NCBI RefSeq assembly: GCF_014698835.1
Contig: NZ_JACJTU010000044.1
Location: forward strand, 1-62,082
Source of the DNA: Nostoc paludosum FACHB-159
GTDB taxonomy: Bacteria > Cyanobacteriota > Cyanobacteriia > Cyanobacteriales > Nostocaceae
Direction of reading: 5' to 3'
Length of the DNA stretch: 62,082 bases
The position numbers and the translations under genes are program-made. This document shows positions 52,851-61,973 of this stretch, in pieces. The stretch's first letter is position 1; the number at the start of each line of letters is the position of its first letter. Under the pieces are notes generated by a model. It saw only the letters and a list, made by a program, of their open reading frames with translations, had not been told where the DNA came from and searched no databases.

Positions 52851-54074
52851 ATGCAACCGCGTCAGGGCATTGTTGAAATTTTTTCTACGTTTGTGCAATT
52901 TGATGTAGAGCAATTTAGTGGTTGGGTAACAGATGCTAAACTGCGACGCAGTATTAAAAATTGCCTGGAACAGTCTCCGAAACAAGAATCAGATAGGTTT
53001 TGGGCAATTTATTGGTATAATATTTGGCACAATCAACCCAGTTCTCTAGCTGTGGGACATCTTTGTGCTTATTTACAAGAGGTGTGTTACTGGGTTGCGA
53101 GAAAATTAGCCCTCAATTTTAAGACGCAGTTATCTGTAAGTGACTGCTTCCAGGTGGCGATCGCTAATGTGCCAAAAATCCTGAAAAGTTTCAACCCTGA
53201 ATATAGTTCGCATTTAAAGAACTATGCACAATTAGCTTTTGAGCGGGTTCTCAAGGATGCAATCCGTTTACGCCAGGAAGCAGACATTTGCTCGGACTGG
53301 GCACTGTTGCATAAACTCAGCCGCAAACGATTAGTAAATTCATTACAAAATTCCGGCTTTAACTCTCAAAACATCGAGACTCATGTTTTAGCCTGGGAAT
53401 GTTTTAAGGAACTTCACACTGCTGGTAACACAAAAATTCGCCAGCTTAACCAACCAAATGCTGTAACTTGGCAAGCAATTACTGAGCTTTACAATGCCGA
53501 ACGTTTGAAGCAATTGAGTTCGCCCACTCCCGCAGTCAACGAGCAAACTATTGAAAAATGGCTATTATCCTCTGCCAAAGCCGCCCGCGCCTTCCTTTAC
53601 CCCAAGATGGTTTCCGCAGACGCTCCTCTCAAGGACTCAGAGGATAGTAATTTATTAGATATATTATCTAAGGATGACCAAACAACTGGACTTACAGAAC
53701 TTCTCGAACAGGAAGAAGCGGCGAATGTACGATCGCAGCAACATCAATTAAACCAAGTTTTACAGCAAGCGATCGCTGCCCTGGATACTCAATCACAAAA
53801 ATTACTCGAAGGTTACTACATTCAGCAACTCACGCAACAAGAAATTGCCACACAGCTAAACATCAAACAATACAATGTCTCCCGGAAATTGAGCAGTATT
53901 AAAAAATCATTACTGCTGACTGTTACCCAGTGGAGTCAAAATACTTTGCATATTTCCCTGAAATCCAACGTAATAGAAGACATAAATACAGGCTTGGAGG
54001 AATGGCTCAAAGTCGAGTGGGGCGGAGGGGCAGAGGGGCAGAGGGGCAGAGGGGACAAGGGGAATAAATCCTAA
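52851..54074 (+). CDS. Sigma-70-like factor of the DUF1822/CHAT cluster
   Basis: The 407-residue protein is largely helical. The C-terminal part resembles sigma region 4: LDTQSQKLLEGYYIQQLTQQ followed by EIATQLNIKQYNVSRKLSSI, a helix-turn-helix. The middle (YLQEVCYWVARKLALNF, SDCFQVAI, YAQLAFERVLKDAI) looks like region 2. Such divergent sigma factors occur in cyanobacteria ahead of DUF1822 and CHAT genes. The final residues (GGGAEGQRGRGDKG) come from a GGGGCAGA-type heptamer tract, a recent extension. I infer it transcribes the neighbouring exported-protein genes; unproven. No clear ribosome binding site precedes ATG 52851. Confidence 0.7.
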   Translation: MQPRQGIVEIFSTFVQFDVEQFSGWVTDAKLRRSIKNCLEQSPKQESDRFWAIYWYNIWHNQPSSLAVGHLCAYLQEVCYWVARKLALNFKTQLSVSDCFQVAIANVPKILKSFNPEYSSHLKNYAQLAFERVLKDAIRLRQEADICSDWALLHKLSRKRLVNSLQNSGFNSQNIETHVLAWECFKELHTAGNTKIRQLNQPNAVTWQAITELYNAERLKQLSSPTPAVNEQTIEKWLLSSAKAARAFLYPKMVSADAPLKDSEDSNLLDILSKDDQTTGLTELLEQEEAANVRSQQHQLNQVLQQAIAALDTQSQKLLEGYYIQQLTQQEIATQLNIKQYNVSRKLSSIKKSLLLTVTQWSQNTLHISLKSNVIEDINTGLEEWLKVEWGGGAEGQRGRGDKGNKS

Positions 54075-54140
54075 CTCCCAACTCCTAACTCCTAACTCCC
54101 AACTCCTAACTCCCAACTCCTAACTCCCAACGCCTAACGG
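54019..54140. repeat. Two heptamer arrays (GGGGCAGA and CTAACTC types)
   Basis: A run of GAGGGGC-type heptamers (54019–54055) is the 3' end of the sigma-like gene. Just beyond lies CTAACTC/CCAACTC heptamers in tandem (54070–54137). Both are typical cyanobacterial STRR arrays. DUF1822 follows 20 bp later. Confidence 0.85.
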
Positions 54141-54160
54141 TTCTTGATTAATTACCCATT

Positions 54161-55312
54161 ATGTTCTACGCACCTGATTCATTGACCATTGACTCACACC
54201 AGTTGTACCTAGAAATTCCCGCATCTTCACAGGTACAAGAGCCGCTGTACTCGACGGCTGGTGGTTGTGAACGCGCTAGAATTAATCAACTTTGTCTACA
54301 AGCATTTTTACCTTGGTTTTGCGAAGAAATCGCGCCAGAAGCAAAAATTTATCCTAACTCTGCTGCATTACCCAGTTTTTGGGAGGTAGTTAATGGGAGT
54401 GCGATCGCTTTTGCTGGTTTTCGCCTTGTATTGATTCCTACTTTAGCGGTTGATGATGATGAATTGCGGGTGCAGCAAGAATGGGTAGATATTTCGGAGT
54501 GGGCTGCTGACTACTACGTAGGAATACAGGTAAATCCTGATGATGGTTGGATAAAAGTTATTGGCTACACCACTCATCACAATTTGAAAACCAAAGGAGT
54601 GTATGATACTGTTGACCGGACTTACAGCCTGGATGTCGAAGATTTAATTGCCGATTTGAATGTGCTGTGGGTTAGCCGTCAAGTAAATTGTGACGAAGTT
54701 TTACGCTCAGAAATTACACCTTTAGCATCTATTCCCACAACCCAAGCAGAAAACTTATTAGAACGGTTAGGCAATCCTGAGGTGAAATTTCCTCGTTTAG
54801 CTGTGCCATTTTCAGTTTGGGGTGCATTTTTGGCAAATGGCGGCTGGCGACAAAGATTATGCGATCGCCGTCAAGGTTTAGCGGAACAACAATCAATTCC
54901 CCAATGGTTCCAAACCCAAGTAACAAATTTAGCTCAGCAGTTGGGATGGGTAAAAAAGGAATTTATCTTAGCACCAGCAGGAATGAGGAGTGGAACAGAA
55001 GTTATTGGCTTGTCTCGCCAACTAACCATTGCTGGTAATACATACGAGTTACGTATTTTACCGCAAGGAGCATCTGAAGACAGGATTTGGCGCTTTGAAT
55101 TACGCAGTACAATTCCTGGTGGACAAATTCCGGCTGGTTTGGCGCTGCGGCTGCTAACTGAAGACTTACAAAATTTTGAAAATAATCAAGATACGGCAAC
55201 AAATCCTGTAGATGTATTGTATGTAGAAGTAATTTTGGAACCTGGAGAAGGATTGATTTGGGAAACACAACCCTTACCTGAAGATTATGACCGAGAAATT
55301 TTGCGGTTTTAA
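54161..55312 (+). CDS. DUF1822 protein
   Basis: The 383-residue protein matches DUF1822, a family found almost only in cyanobacteria: INQLCLQAFLPWFCEEIAPE near the N-terminus, YYVGIQVNPDDGWIKVIGYT, and a C-terminal half with LSRQLTIAGNTYELRILPQG. No signal peptide or membrane helix is seen, so cytoplasmic. DUF1822 genes nearly always lie beside a sigma-like gene and a CHAT–TPR gene, as here. Function unknown; perhaps an adaptor or anti-sigma partner, which is inference only. Its stop overlaps the 5' end of the next open frame, but the preferred next start is 20 bp downstream. Confidence 0.85.
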   Translation: MFYAPDSLTIDSHQLYLEIPASSQVQEPLYSTAGGCERARINQLCLQAFLPWFCEEIAPEAKIYPNSAALPSFWEVVNGSAIAFAGFRLVLIPTLAVDDDELRVQQEWVDISEWAADYYVGIQVNPDDGWIKVIGYTTHHNLKTKGVYDTVDRTYSLDVEDLIADLNVLWVSRQVNCDEVLRSEITPLASIPTTQAENLLERLGNPEVKFPRLAVPFSVWGAFLANGGWRQRLCDRRQGLAEQQSIPQWFQTQVTNLAQQLGWVKKEFILAPAGMRSGTEVIGLSRQLTIAGNTYELRILPQGASEDRIWRFELRSTIPGGQIPAGLALRLLTEDLQNFENNQDTATNPVDVLYVEVILEPGEGLIWETQPLPEDYDREILRF

Positions 55313-55331
55313 TTTAAAACGCAGTAGCAAA

Positions 55332-57917
55332 ATGTATCGCCGGCGATTCCGTCGTACAATCTCTAGGCTGATTTTCTTCTTGCTGGTGTTGGTAACAGCA
55401 TTTTTGTGTGTTATTGGTACTCCTGTCAGTGCCAAAATGCCAATGCTACCTTTGCTGGCTCTTGATGTCCAAAGGGCTGATTTGCTTGAACAAGGGAAAA
55501 TGCTCTATGATGCTGGACGATTTGCGGAATCTGTAGAGAGATTGCAACAAGCAGCGATCGCTTTTCGCAACCAAGGTAATGGACTTGGGCAAGCTGTGGC
55601 ATTAAGTAATTTGGCGTTGGCATATCAACAATTGGGCAAATTGAAACCAGCACAGCAGGTAATTACTGAAAGTATGAAAGTGCTGGAAAGAAGCCCAGAA
55701 AATGCACAGAAGGTTTTAGCACCGATTCTAGATATTCAAGGAAGTATTCAATTAGACTTAGGAAAAACTCAACAGGCATTGCAAACTTGGCAACGTGCCG
55801 AAGGAATTTATCAGCAATTAGGCGATCGCAATGGTATTATCCAGACTCGCATCAACCAAGCACAAGCATGGCAAGTTTTGGGATTTTATCGTCGCAGTTT
55901 AACATTATTGACACAATTGCAAGAGGAGTTACGATCGCAACCCGATTCGATTACCAAAGTTGTAGAATTGCGATCGCTTGGAGATGCATTACAATTAGCT
56001 GGAAATTTACAACAATCTCGTCAGGTATTGCAGCAAAGTTTAGAAATTGCTCAAAAATTAAAGTCTCTGGAAAATGTCAGTGCTGCTTTGTTCAGTTTAG
56101 GCAACGGGGCGCGAGTACAGCAAGATTTAGCAAGTGCGATCGCTTTTTATCAACAAGCTGCTACTGTAGCACCTAACCCGATTATTAAAATTCAAGCTCA
56201 AATTAATCAGTTAAGTTTGCTCGTTAACAAAGGACAAGTCACAACTGCACAACAATTATTTCCTGAGATTCAAACTCAACTTGCCAATTTACCACCATCG
56301 AGCGCAACTATTTATGCCCGGATTTATCTAGTTCAAAGCTTGCTGAAATTGGGTGAACCTACTCCCTTAGTAATTGCTGAAATCTCTGCCACTGCTGTAC
56401 AACAAGCTAGAGATATCGGAGATGAGCGAGCTTTAAGTTTTGCCTTGGGTACTTTGGGCAGTGTTTACGAACAAACTCAGCAATGGTCAACGGCTCAGGA
56501 ACTTACCCAGCAAGCACTTGACATCGCTCAAGCTATCGATGCACCAGATATTACTTATCGTTGGCATTGGCAGTTAGGACGCTTATTAAAACAGCAGGGA
56601 AATATTTCCAGTGCGATCGCTGCTTATAATATTGCAGTTGATGAGTTGCAGACTCTCCGCAGCGACTTGGTAGCTGTAAACCGCGATGTGCAATTCTCGT
56701 TTAAAGAAAGTGTCGAACCTGTTTATCGACAATCAGTAGAATTATTATTGCAGTCCTACCAAAGCGATCGTAGGGAAGAAAACTTAGACAAAGCTAGGCA
56801 GAGGATGGAAGCACTGCAACTAGCAGAATTAGACGACTTTTTTAGAGAAGCTTGTCTGCAAGGGAAAACTGTTCTGTTGGATACAGTGGTAGACCGAGAA
56901 AATCCCACAACAGCAATTATCTATCCTATTATTCTGCCTCAGCAATTACACGTAATTGTTAAAATTCCCAAACAACCCCTGTACCATTATGCAATTGATA
57001 AATCACAAGCTGAAGTAGAAGATACCCTCAAGCAAATCCGGGAGTATATCGTCCAACCTGACAGAACCGAGGAAGTAGAATTACTGTCTCAACAAGTATA
57101 TAACTGGTTAATTAAACCTGTTGAATCTGATTTAAAAAACAGTAAAGTCGATACCTTAGTATTGGTACTGGATGGAGCATTACGAAATATCCCAATAGCT
57201 GCTTTGTATGATGGTCAGCAATATTTAGTGGAAAAGTATGCAGTTGCTCTGAGTTTGGGATTGCAATTGATTGAATCCAAACCCATAACCCAAACAAAAC
57301 TCAACGTTCTAGCTGCTGGATTAGTAGAACCGCCACTAGGCTTTCAACAGCAATTTCGCCCACTGCCAGAAATTAAGTCAGAATTCAATTTTATTTCCCA
57401 AGCAGGAGTGACTACCACCGAATTATTAGATCGGCAATTCAATAGTAAAAATTTAGAAAATAAGGTGAATACCACGCCGTTTAACATATTACATCTGGCA
57501 ACTCACGGTCAATTTAGTTCTCGTGCAGAAGATACTTTTATACTTGCTGCCGATGGGCCGATTAATGTTACCCAGTTTGATAGTTTGTTGCGTCGTCGAG
57601 ATGAAACTCAAACACAAAGCTTAGAAATGTTGGTTTTAAGTGCTTGCCAAACTGCTGTTGGTGATAATCGCGCTACACTAGGGCTGGCAGGTGCATCCGT
57701 GAAGGCAGGAGCGCGTAGTACTTTAGCTTCACTGTGGCATATTAATGATAAATCCACTGCTATTTTAATTGGTGAGTTCTACCGTGAGTTAGCTAAAGCT
57801 AAAGTAACAAAAGCAGAAGCTTTGCGCCGCGCTCAGGTGGCTTTGTTAAAAAACTATCCCAATTACAACCGTCCAATTTTTTGGGCACCCTATGTATTAG
57901 TTGGCCAGTGGCGTTGA
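55332..57917 (+). CDS. Secreted TPR–CHAT protease-like protein
   Basis: ATG 55332 (MYRRRFRRTISRLI) is preferred: the signal peptide (FFLLVLVTAFLCVIGTPVSA) then starts near the N-terminus; the frame continues to 55287, overlapping DUF1822. About 450 residues of TPR repeats (ALSNLALAYQQLGKLKPAQQ and others) precede a CHAT domain, with catalytic His in LHLATHGQFSS and Cys in LVLSACQTAVGD. CHAT proteases are caspase-like (HetF and separase relatives). The signal peptide predicts a periplasmic location, so it may process exported proteins such as the FHA exoprotein at 48546; inference. It is the last gene of the sigma–DUF1822–CHAT unit. Confidence 0.9.
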   Translation: MYRRRFRRTISRLIFFLLVLVTAFLCVIGTPVSAKMPMLPLLALDVQRADLLEQGKMLYDAGRFAESVERLQQAAIAFRNQGNGLGQAVALSNLALAYQQLGKLKPAQQVITESMKVLERSPENAQKVLAPILDIQGSIQLDLGKTQQALQTWQRAEGIYQQLGDRNGIIQTRINQAQAWQVLGFYRRSLTLLTQLQEELRSQPDSITKVVELRSLGDALQLAGNLQQSRQVLQQSLEIAQKLKSLENVSAALFSLGNGARVQQDLASAIAFYQQAATVAPNPIIKIQAQINQLSLLVNKGQVTTAQQLFPEIQTQLANLPPSSATIYARIYLVQSLLKLGEPTPLVIAEISATAVQQARDIGDERALSFALGTLGSVYEQTQQWSTAQELTQQALDIAQAIDAPDITYRWHWQLGRLLKQQGNISSAIAAYNIAVDELQTLRSDLVAVNRDVQFSFKESVEPVYRQSVELLLQSYQSDRREENLDKARQRMEALQLAELDDFFREACLQGKTVLLDTVVDRENPTTAIIYPIILPQQLHVIVKIPKQPLYHYAIDKSQAEVEDTLKQIREYIVQPDRTEEVELLSQQVYNWLIKPVESDLKNSKVDTLVLVLDGALRNIPIAALYDGQQYLVEKYAVALSLGLQLIESKPITQTKLNVLAAGLVEPPLGFQQQFRPLPEIKSEFNFISQAGVTTTELLDRQFNSKNLENKVNTTPFNILHLATHGQFSSRAEDTFILAADGPINVTQFDSLLRRRDETQTQSLEMLVLSACQTAVGDNRATLGLAGASVKAGARSTLASLWHINDKSTAILIGEFYRELAKAKVTKAEALRRAQVALLKNYPNYNRPIFWAPYVLVGQWR

Positions 57918-58332
57918 TTTGGAAATCCTCACCGTAGTCTTAAAAGGGGGAAACTTCTAAAGCCACGCCACTTGCTCCAAGTCGGGAAACCCGCCCACCG
58001 CAGTGGCTCCCCTTTTTAAGGGGGTTGGGGGATCTGAGTGCGTAAGTCCTGGTCTTAATCCCACTGTCTGGTTGTGAAGGAGAGCGATCGCTGCCTTTTT
58101 TCTAACTTTAGTATTTATGTACTATATTTAGATGCGTTCGCCCTGCTTATATGTCGAGGATTATGGAGCAGCTGTAGGGGGCGAGGAAGCGATCGCTTCT
58201 CTATTCAAGGGAGGAAAACCCAAGAGCGATGCCTATAGCGGACGGGTACGCCTGAAAGTAGACATCGCTTTTTATTCAAGCGAACCCGCAGAGCGTCTTG
58301 TAGAAAAGAAGCAATAACCCAATTACTTCATC
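57918..58332. other. Repeat-rich intergenic
   Basis: No supportable gene is seen. It contains several dispersed palindromic repeats: CCCCTTTTTAAGGGGG near 58012–58025, a GGGAAACCCGCCC block near 57983, and HIP1-containing pieces at 58180–58290. A 61-codon frame (58132–58317) is built from these and looks artificial. Confidence 0.5.
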
Positions 58333-59370
58333 TCACCGTACCCGTACACCCAATTTTGTATCCCAATGCAGAGGTTTATCTGCTTTTTGCAGGGGAGACT
58401 CCGGTATTTGACCTACTGAAACGCCGTATTTCCAATTTGGCGGACAGATAGCAATGTAACGTGCATAACCTCCTAAACCACCTTTGAATTTGGGATACCC
58501 AATAGAGATCAATGCCCCTGTTTCTGGTACCCGATCTAGATTTGCAACACCCTCTGCTTGGGTATATCCATTTTTCAACAGCCAAGCTTCTCCTTCCAGT
58601 GTTGGGGTGCTGTCTGTATCAAGGGGTTCGTGTCCGTGGAAAAGAATTTGGCGTTCAAGGTGCAGAAACTTTAAAGCTTCTAGCTTCACCCCAGGAAACT
58701 TAGTTCTTGTAGCTAGTTCGGTGTTTGGCCATGATGAAGACCAGTCAGAGCGAACAAACACAACTGAGCCTTGGGGAATCCTGCCATGTTTGCGTTCCCA
58801 ATCCTGAATATCTTTGACACTCAAATGATAATTGGGGTCTAGAGCAACTTTATCTTGGATCGGAATTATTACTAAAGGACGAACAGCAAAGGTCGCTGGC
58901 AACTCATCGATAGCTGGATAATCAGGGCTCCAGTGAGCAGGTGGATCTAATTGGGTTCCTAGCTGATCGGTAGATAAATCGTAATGAGTTGCTTCAAACC
59001 CATCCTTTTGATAAGTGTATGGTTCACCAGTTTTTGGGTTGATGGCAGGCGCAAAATTTGATGAACCAAAACCAGACCATACAGGAATTGAAGGAGCGAT
59101 GGTATGAGTCAAGTCAACATATTTGGCTTTTTTGAGTGACTGCTGATAAACTTGCCACAGGGGAGGCTCACGTAATGGCTGTACCGCGTTTACAGACACC
59201 AAACCAACACCAAACACAACTATTAAACAAACAATTCCCCAGAAAGTTTTTTGAAATGGTTGACGCAAAAATCTATCTAGTTTCTGCTTAAGATGTGTTT
59301 GGTTACATTGCGGCAGTAGTGTCATCGTGTTCTTTATTATTGCTTTTGAAGGCTCTAATTGTTTTACCAC
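58333..59370 (-). CDS. Cyclase/kynurenine formamidase-family protein, altered metal motif
   Basis: The 345-residue protein has an N-terminal membrane anchor (FWGIVCLIVVFGVGLVSVNA, about residues 44–63) and a cyclase-family domain: YVDLTHTIAPSIPVWSGFG and GSVVFVRSDWSSSW. Family members normally carry HxGTHxDxPxH for metal binding. Here the region reads DQLGTQLDPPAHW, so both leading His are replaced by Gln while Asp and the last His stay. Thus metal binding or substrate may differ. The alternative start is ATG 59325. No neighbour suggests the pathway. Confidence 0.8.
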   Translation of the reverse strand: MVKQLEPSKAIIKNTMTLLPQCNQTHLKQKLDRFLRQPFQKTFWGIVCLIVVFGVGLVSVNAVQPLREPPLWQVYQQSLKKAKYVDLTHTIAPSIPVWSGFGSSNFAPAINPKTGEPYTYQKDGFEATHYDLSTDQLGTQLDPPAHWSPDYPAIDELPATFAVRPLVIIPIQDKVALDPNYHLSVKDIQDWERKHGRIPQGSVVFVRSDWSSSWPNTELATRTKFPGVKLEALKFLHLERQILFHGHEPLDTDSTPTLEGEAWLLKNGYTQAEGVANLDRVPETGALISIGYPKFKGGLGGYARYIAICPPNWKYGVSVGQIPESPLQKADKPLHWDTKLGVRVR

Positions 59371-59415
59371 AAATTGCTACATTATTTACCCTGAAGCTCT
59401 TTCGGGGTATTGTGT

Positions 59416-59588
59416 CTTAGAGCATGTTTGAAAAGTCCTCTTTTTGGTAGCAAAACGTTCTAGATCTCCCTAAATCCCTCTTAAAAAGAGGGACTTTGAT
59501 TTTGGTTCCCCCCTTAAAAAGGGGGGTTAGGGGGGATCGATAAAGTGCCTAAAATCACAACCAACCACTTTTCAAATAACCTCTTAGA
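59416..59588. mobile_element. MITE, copy 2
   Basis: Ends AGAGCATGTTTGAAAAGT and ACTTTTCAAATAACCTCT are inverted repeats, and the interior GGGGGGTTAGGGGGGATC and AAAGTGCCTAAAATCACA are shared with copy 1 at 42739. CTTAG occurs at both edges. It has no coding capacity. The remaining bases of 59371–59723 show no gene. Confidence 0.8.
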
Positions 59589-59723
59589 GCAAAGCTGCTA
59601 TCTCATTCCTGTTTTAAGGATTCCCCCAACCCTTAGATGTGCCAAAATACGTATATTTAAAGAGCATGAAAACCACCGACGCATCGCCCCAATTCAAGCG
59701 AGGAAAAAAGAGCGTTCGCATAC

Positions 59724-59755
59724 AAAAAAGCCCAGTTATGAGATGACTGGGCTTT
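59724..59755 (-). terminator. Rho-independent terminator after hsp20
   Basis: On the minus strand AAAGCCCAGT pairs with ACTGGGCTTT around a 9-base loop, followed by a T-run (59729–59724). It lies 50 bp beyond the hsp20 stop. Confidence 0.85.
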
Positions 59756-59804
59756 CACTATCTCAAATCAATTATTGGAGGATTCGTAGTTGCATTACAA
59801 GCAA

Positions 59805-60257
59805 TTAGGCAGTAGGTTGTTCGAGATTAACCTTAACAACTTTGTTCTTTTCTTGTTCGGACTTAGGCAGTGTCAAATTCAAGATACCGTCTTTATAATC
59901 TGCGGTGACATTAGTATTTTGAATCCGAGCAGATAGAGGAATTACACGTTGGAATTTACCATAGTAAAATTCACTTCTTGTAGTGCCATTGTTTTCGGTT
60001 TTAGTTTCAGACTTGCGCTCACCGCTAATATGAACAGCATCTTGAGTGACTTGAATATCCAGGTCTTTAGCGTCGATTCCTGGCAGTTCTAGCAATAGAT
60101 GTAGAGCATCATCAGTTTCATGCAATTCAGCAGCCGGAACTTTGATAAAATCTCTGTCAAACTGTGCAAATGGTACTCTGGTATCTCCAAGTAAGCGGTT
60201 GATGTGACGTTCTAAAGCGTTCAATTCTTGCCAGGGTTTGTAACGAACTAGTGCCAT
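59805..60257 (-). CDS. hspA: Small heat-shock protein Hsp20
   Basis: The 150-residue protein is an alpha-crystallin-type chaperone. The N-terminus (PWQELNALERHINRLLGD) is helical, then the crystallin domain has DALHLLLELPGIDAKDLDIQ, VHISGERKSE, and the closing motif YKDGILNLTLPKSE (GxLxLxLPK type). The C-terminal extension is short with the VKV pattern. It holds unfolding proteins in ATP-independent oligomers and in cyanobacteria protects thylakoids. Single gene with its own terminator. No CIRCE palindrome is recognisable upstream. Confidence 0.95.
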   Translation of the reverse strand: MALVRYKPWQELNALERHINRLLGDTRVPFAQFDRDFIKVPAAELHETDDALHLLLELPGIDAKDLDIQVTQDAVHISGERKSETKTENNGTTRSEFYYGKFQRVIPLSARIQNTNVTADYKDGILNLTLPKSEQEKNKVVKVNLEQPTA

Positions 60258-60965
60258 AACTCTTACTCTCTTTAAATAATTCCTGCTTAATCGTTTTGCA
60301 TTTCGTTTTGTGCTTATGTATTCATAATAAGTATGGTTATAAGTCTTGTAAATTCGGTTATTCTCACCAAAGAATTGATGATTGCCGCACTAAATTAGGC
60401 AGGAAAAAATATTACGGTTTACTCTAATTTTTCAGTTCGGTAAACCAGAATAATAACTATTAATATCAATAATAATCACCTAATAAATCTGCTGTTGAAG
60501 GAGATGGTGCAGTTAAGGGGTTACTTACTTGTCAAAACAACAACACCCAAGTATCTACTAGCTTAGTTATTTCCTCACATTCATCATTCGTCTAGGGGTG
60601 TACTGATTAAATACAGTGGACAATCAGTTACAGCGTCCTCTATTTACCACTAGGAGGAAATAAAAGACCTATCAGGAATTGCTAAAGCAGGAGTGTCAAC
60701 GAAGTTTAGATGCAGTAGCCCTCGCCGATCGCCAGCTCCACTTGTGCCATTGTCAGACAACCAGCCGGTGACACAAAGCAAATCCGTCGGGTTACCTTGG
60801 CTGTACAGCCTTTGTGCTGCTTGGTATATGTCCTTGTGGGCGTTGATGTTGATAAAGCATCCGCTAATATTGACTTTTATTTCTAAACGTTTTACATTCA
60901 ATTATCGAGATAGTTGATATAAATTATCAAAAATACTGCTAATAGTTCCTAACGGAGATTTAAAA
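60258..60965. other. Long intergenic region, uncertain ORF
   Basis: No gene is well supported. An 83-codon minus-strand frame (60901–60650) includes NAHKDIYQAAQRLYSQGNPT and looks partly protein-like, but has no evident ribosome binding site and is unrecognised. GGAG at 60955 serves the next gene. The AT-rich stretch 60290–60480 probably holds the hsp20 promoter. Confidence 0.35.
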
Positions 60966-61946
60966 ATGAGTGTGAGTAAAAAGGGCTTGTTAGGTACTGG
61001 CACTGCGGTTGTGGTGCTAACAAGTATGGTTGCCACCACTTTTGGGGTAATGCAGACAACGAATGCTAACTCCCTTCCTAATCAACAAGCACCACGCTTA
61101 CTTGCCCAAGGTAAAAAGCTCAACAATTTAACAGTAATTTTTCCTAGCCGTTCTGACTCGACAGATTTGCAAAATAAAGCAAACGCTGTAGCCAAATTTT
61201 TGTCTAACGAGTTAAAGATTCCCGTTAAAGCGCAGATTGGTGATGATACTGCTGCTGTAGAAGCTTTAAGAGCAAATCGCGCTGATGTCGCTTTTTTAAG
61301 TAGCCGTCCAGCATTAAAGGCTGAACAATTGGCAAATGCTAAGTTGTATCTAGCAGAAGTACGAGACAATTATTCAGGCAGATACACTTACAACTCAATA
61401 TTTGTCGTTCCCAACAATAGCCCTCTTAAAATTAGGAATAACGCTAAAGCTACCTTAGAACAATTGCGCGGTAAGAGAATCGCATTTACTTCTCCTACTT
61501 CTGGTTCTGGGTTTATTTTCCCAGTGAGTGAGTTAGTTAAGCAGGGATTTGTCCCCAACCGCGATCGCCTGGATGGATTCTTTGGGCAAATTGCTTACGG
61601 TGGTAATTACAGCAAAGCTTTGCAAGCAGTAGTGCGCGGACAAGCAGATGTAGCAGTTGTTTCCGAATATGCTTTGTTCCCTCCTTATATCACTCCAGAA
61701 GAAAAGAGCCAGTTAAGGATTGTGCATAAAATCTCTGGTGTTCCTGCTCACGGGATCGCCATTGATGATGATGTTCCCGTTCAAGATAGAGAAAGAGTCA
61801 TCAACGCTTTACTGAAGTTAAATAACTCACAAAATAACCAACTATTACGCAATTTATATAACTCCAGTGAATTAGTCAGAGTCGATCATAACCGTCATTT
61901 AGCACCAGTTCGTGAAGCACTCTCTAGAGTGGGGATTGCGCCGTAG
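60966..61946 (+). CDS. PhnD-type phosphate/phosphonate-binding protein
   Basis: The 326-residue protein begins with a signal peptide (TGTAVVVLTSMVATTFGVMQ), then a periplasmic binding fold of the PhnD/SsuA/transferrin-like group: LTVIFPSRSDSTDLQNKANA, NRADVAFLSSRPAL, RYTYNSIFVVPNNSPLKIR, LRGKRIAFTSPTSGSGFIFP and GQADVAVVSEYALFPPY. Such proteins bind phosphate, phosphite, phosphonates or other oxyanions for ABC import. No permease or ATPase gene follows within the window. GGAG lies 7 bases before ATG 60966. Ligand cannot be determined. Confidence 0.85.
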   Translation: MSVSKKGLLGTGTAVVVLTSMVATTFGVMQTTNANSLPNQQAPRLLAQGKKLNNLTVIFPSRSDSTDLQNKANAVAKFLSNELKIPVKAQIGDDTAAVEALRANRADVAFLSSRPALKAEQLANAKLYLAEVRDNYSGRYTYNSIFVVPNNSPLKIRNNAKATLEQLRGKRIAFTSPTSGSGFIFPVSELVKQGFVPNRDRLDGFFGQIAYGGNYSKALQAVVRGQADVAVVSEYALFPPYITPEEKSQLRIVHKISGVPAHGIAIDDDVPVQDRERVINALLKLNNSQNNQLLRNLYNSSELVRVDHNRHLAPVREALSRVGIAP

Positions 61947-61973
61947 TCAAGGGGTGTATGGAATAAGGATGTA

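Noticed and set aside
58132..58317. 61-codon plus-strand ORF
   Set aside because: Built from HIP1-type palindromic repeats; no homology pattern or ribosome binding site.
60650..60901. 83-codon minus-strand ORF
   Set aside because: Partly protein-like, but no start signal or recognised family; kept only as a remark in the intergenic entry.
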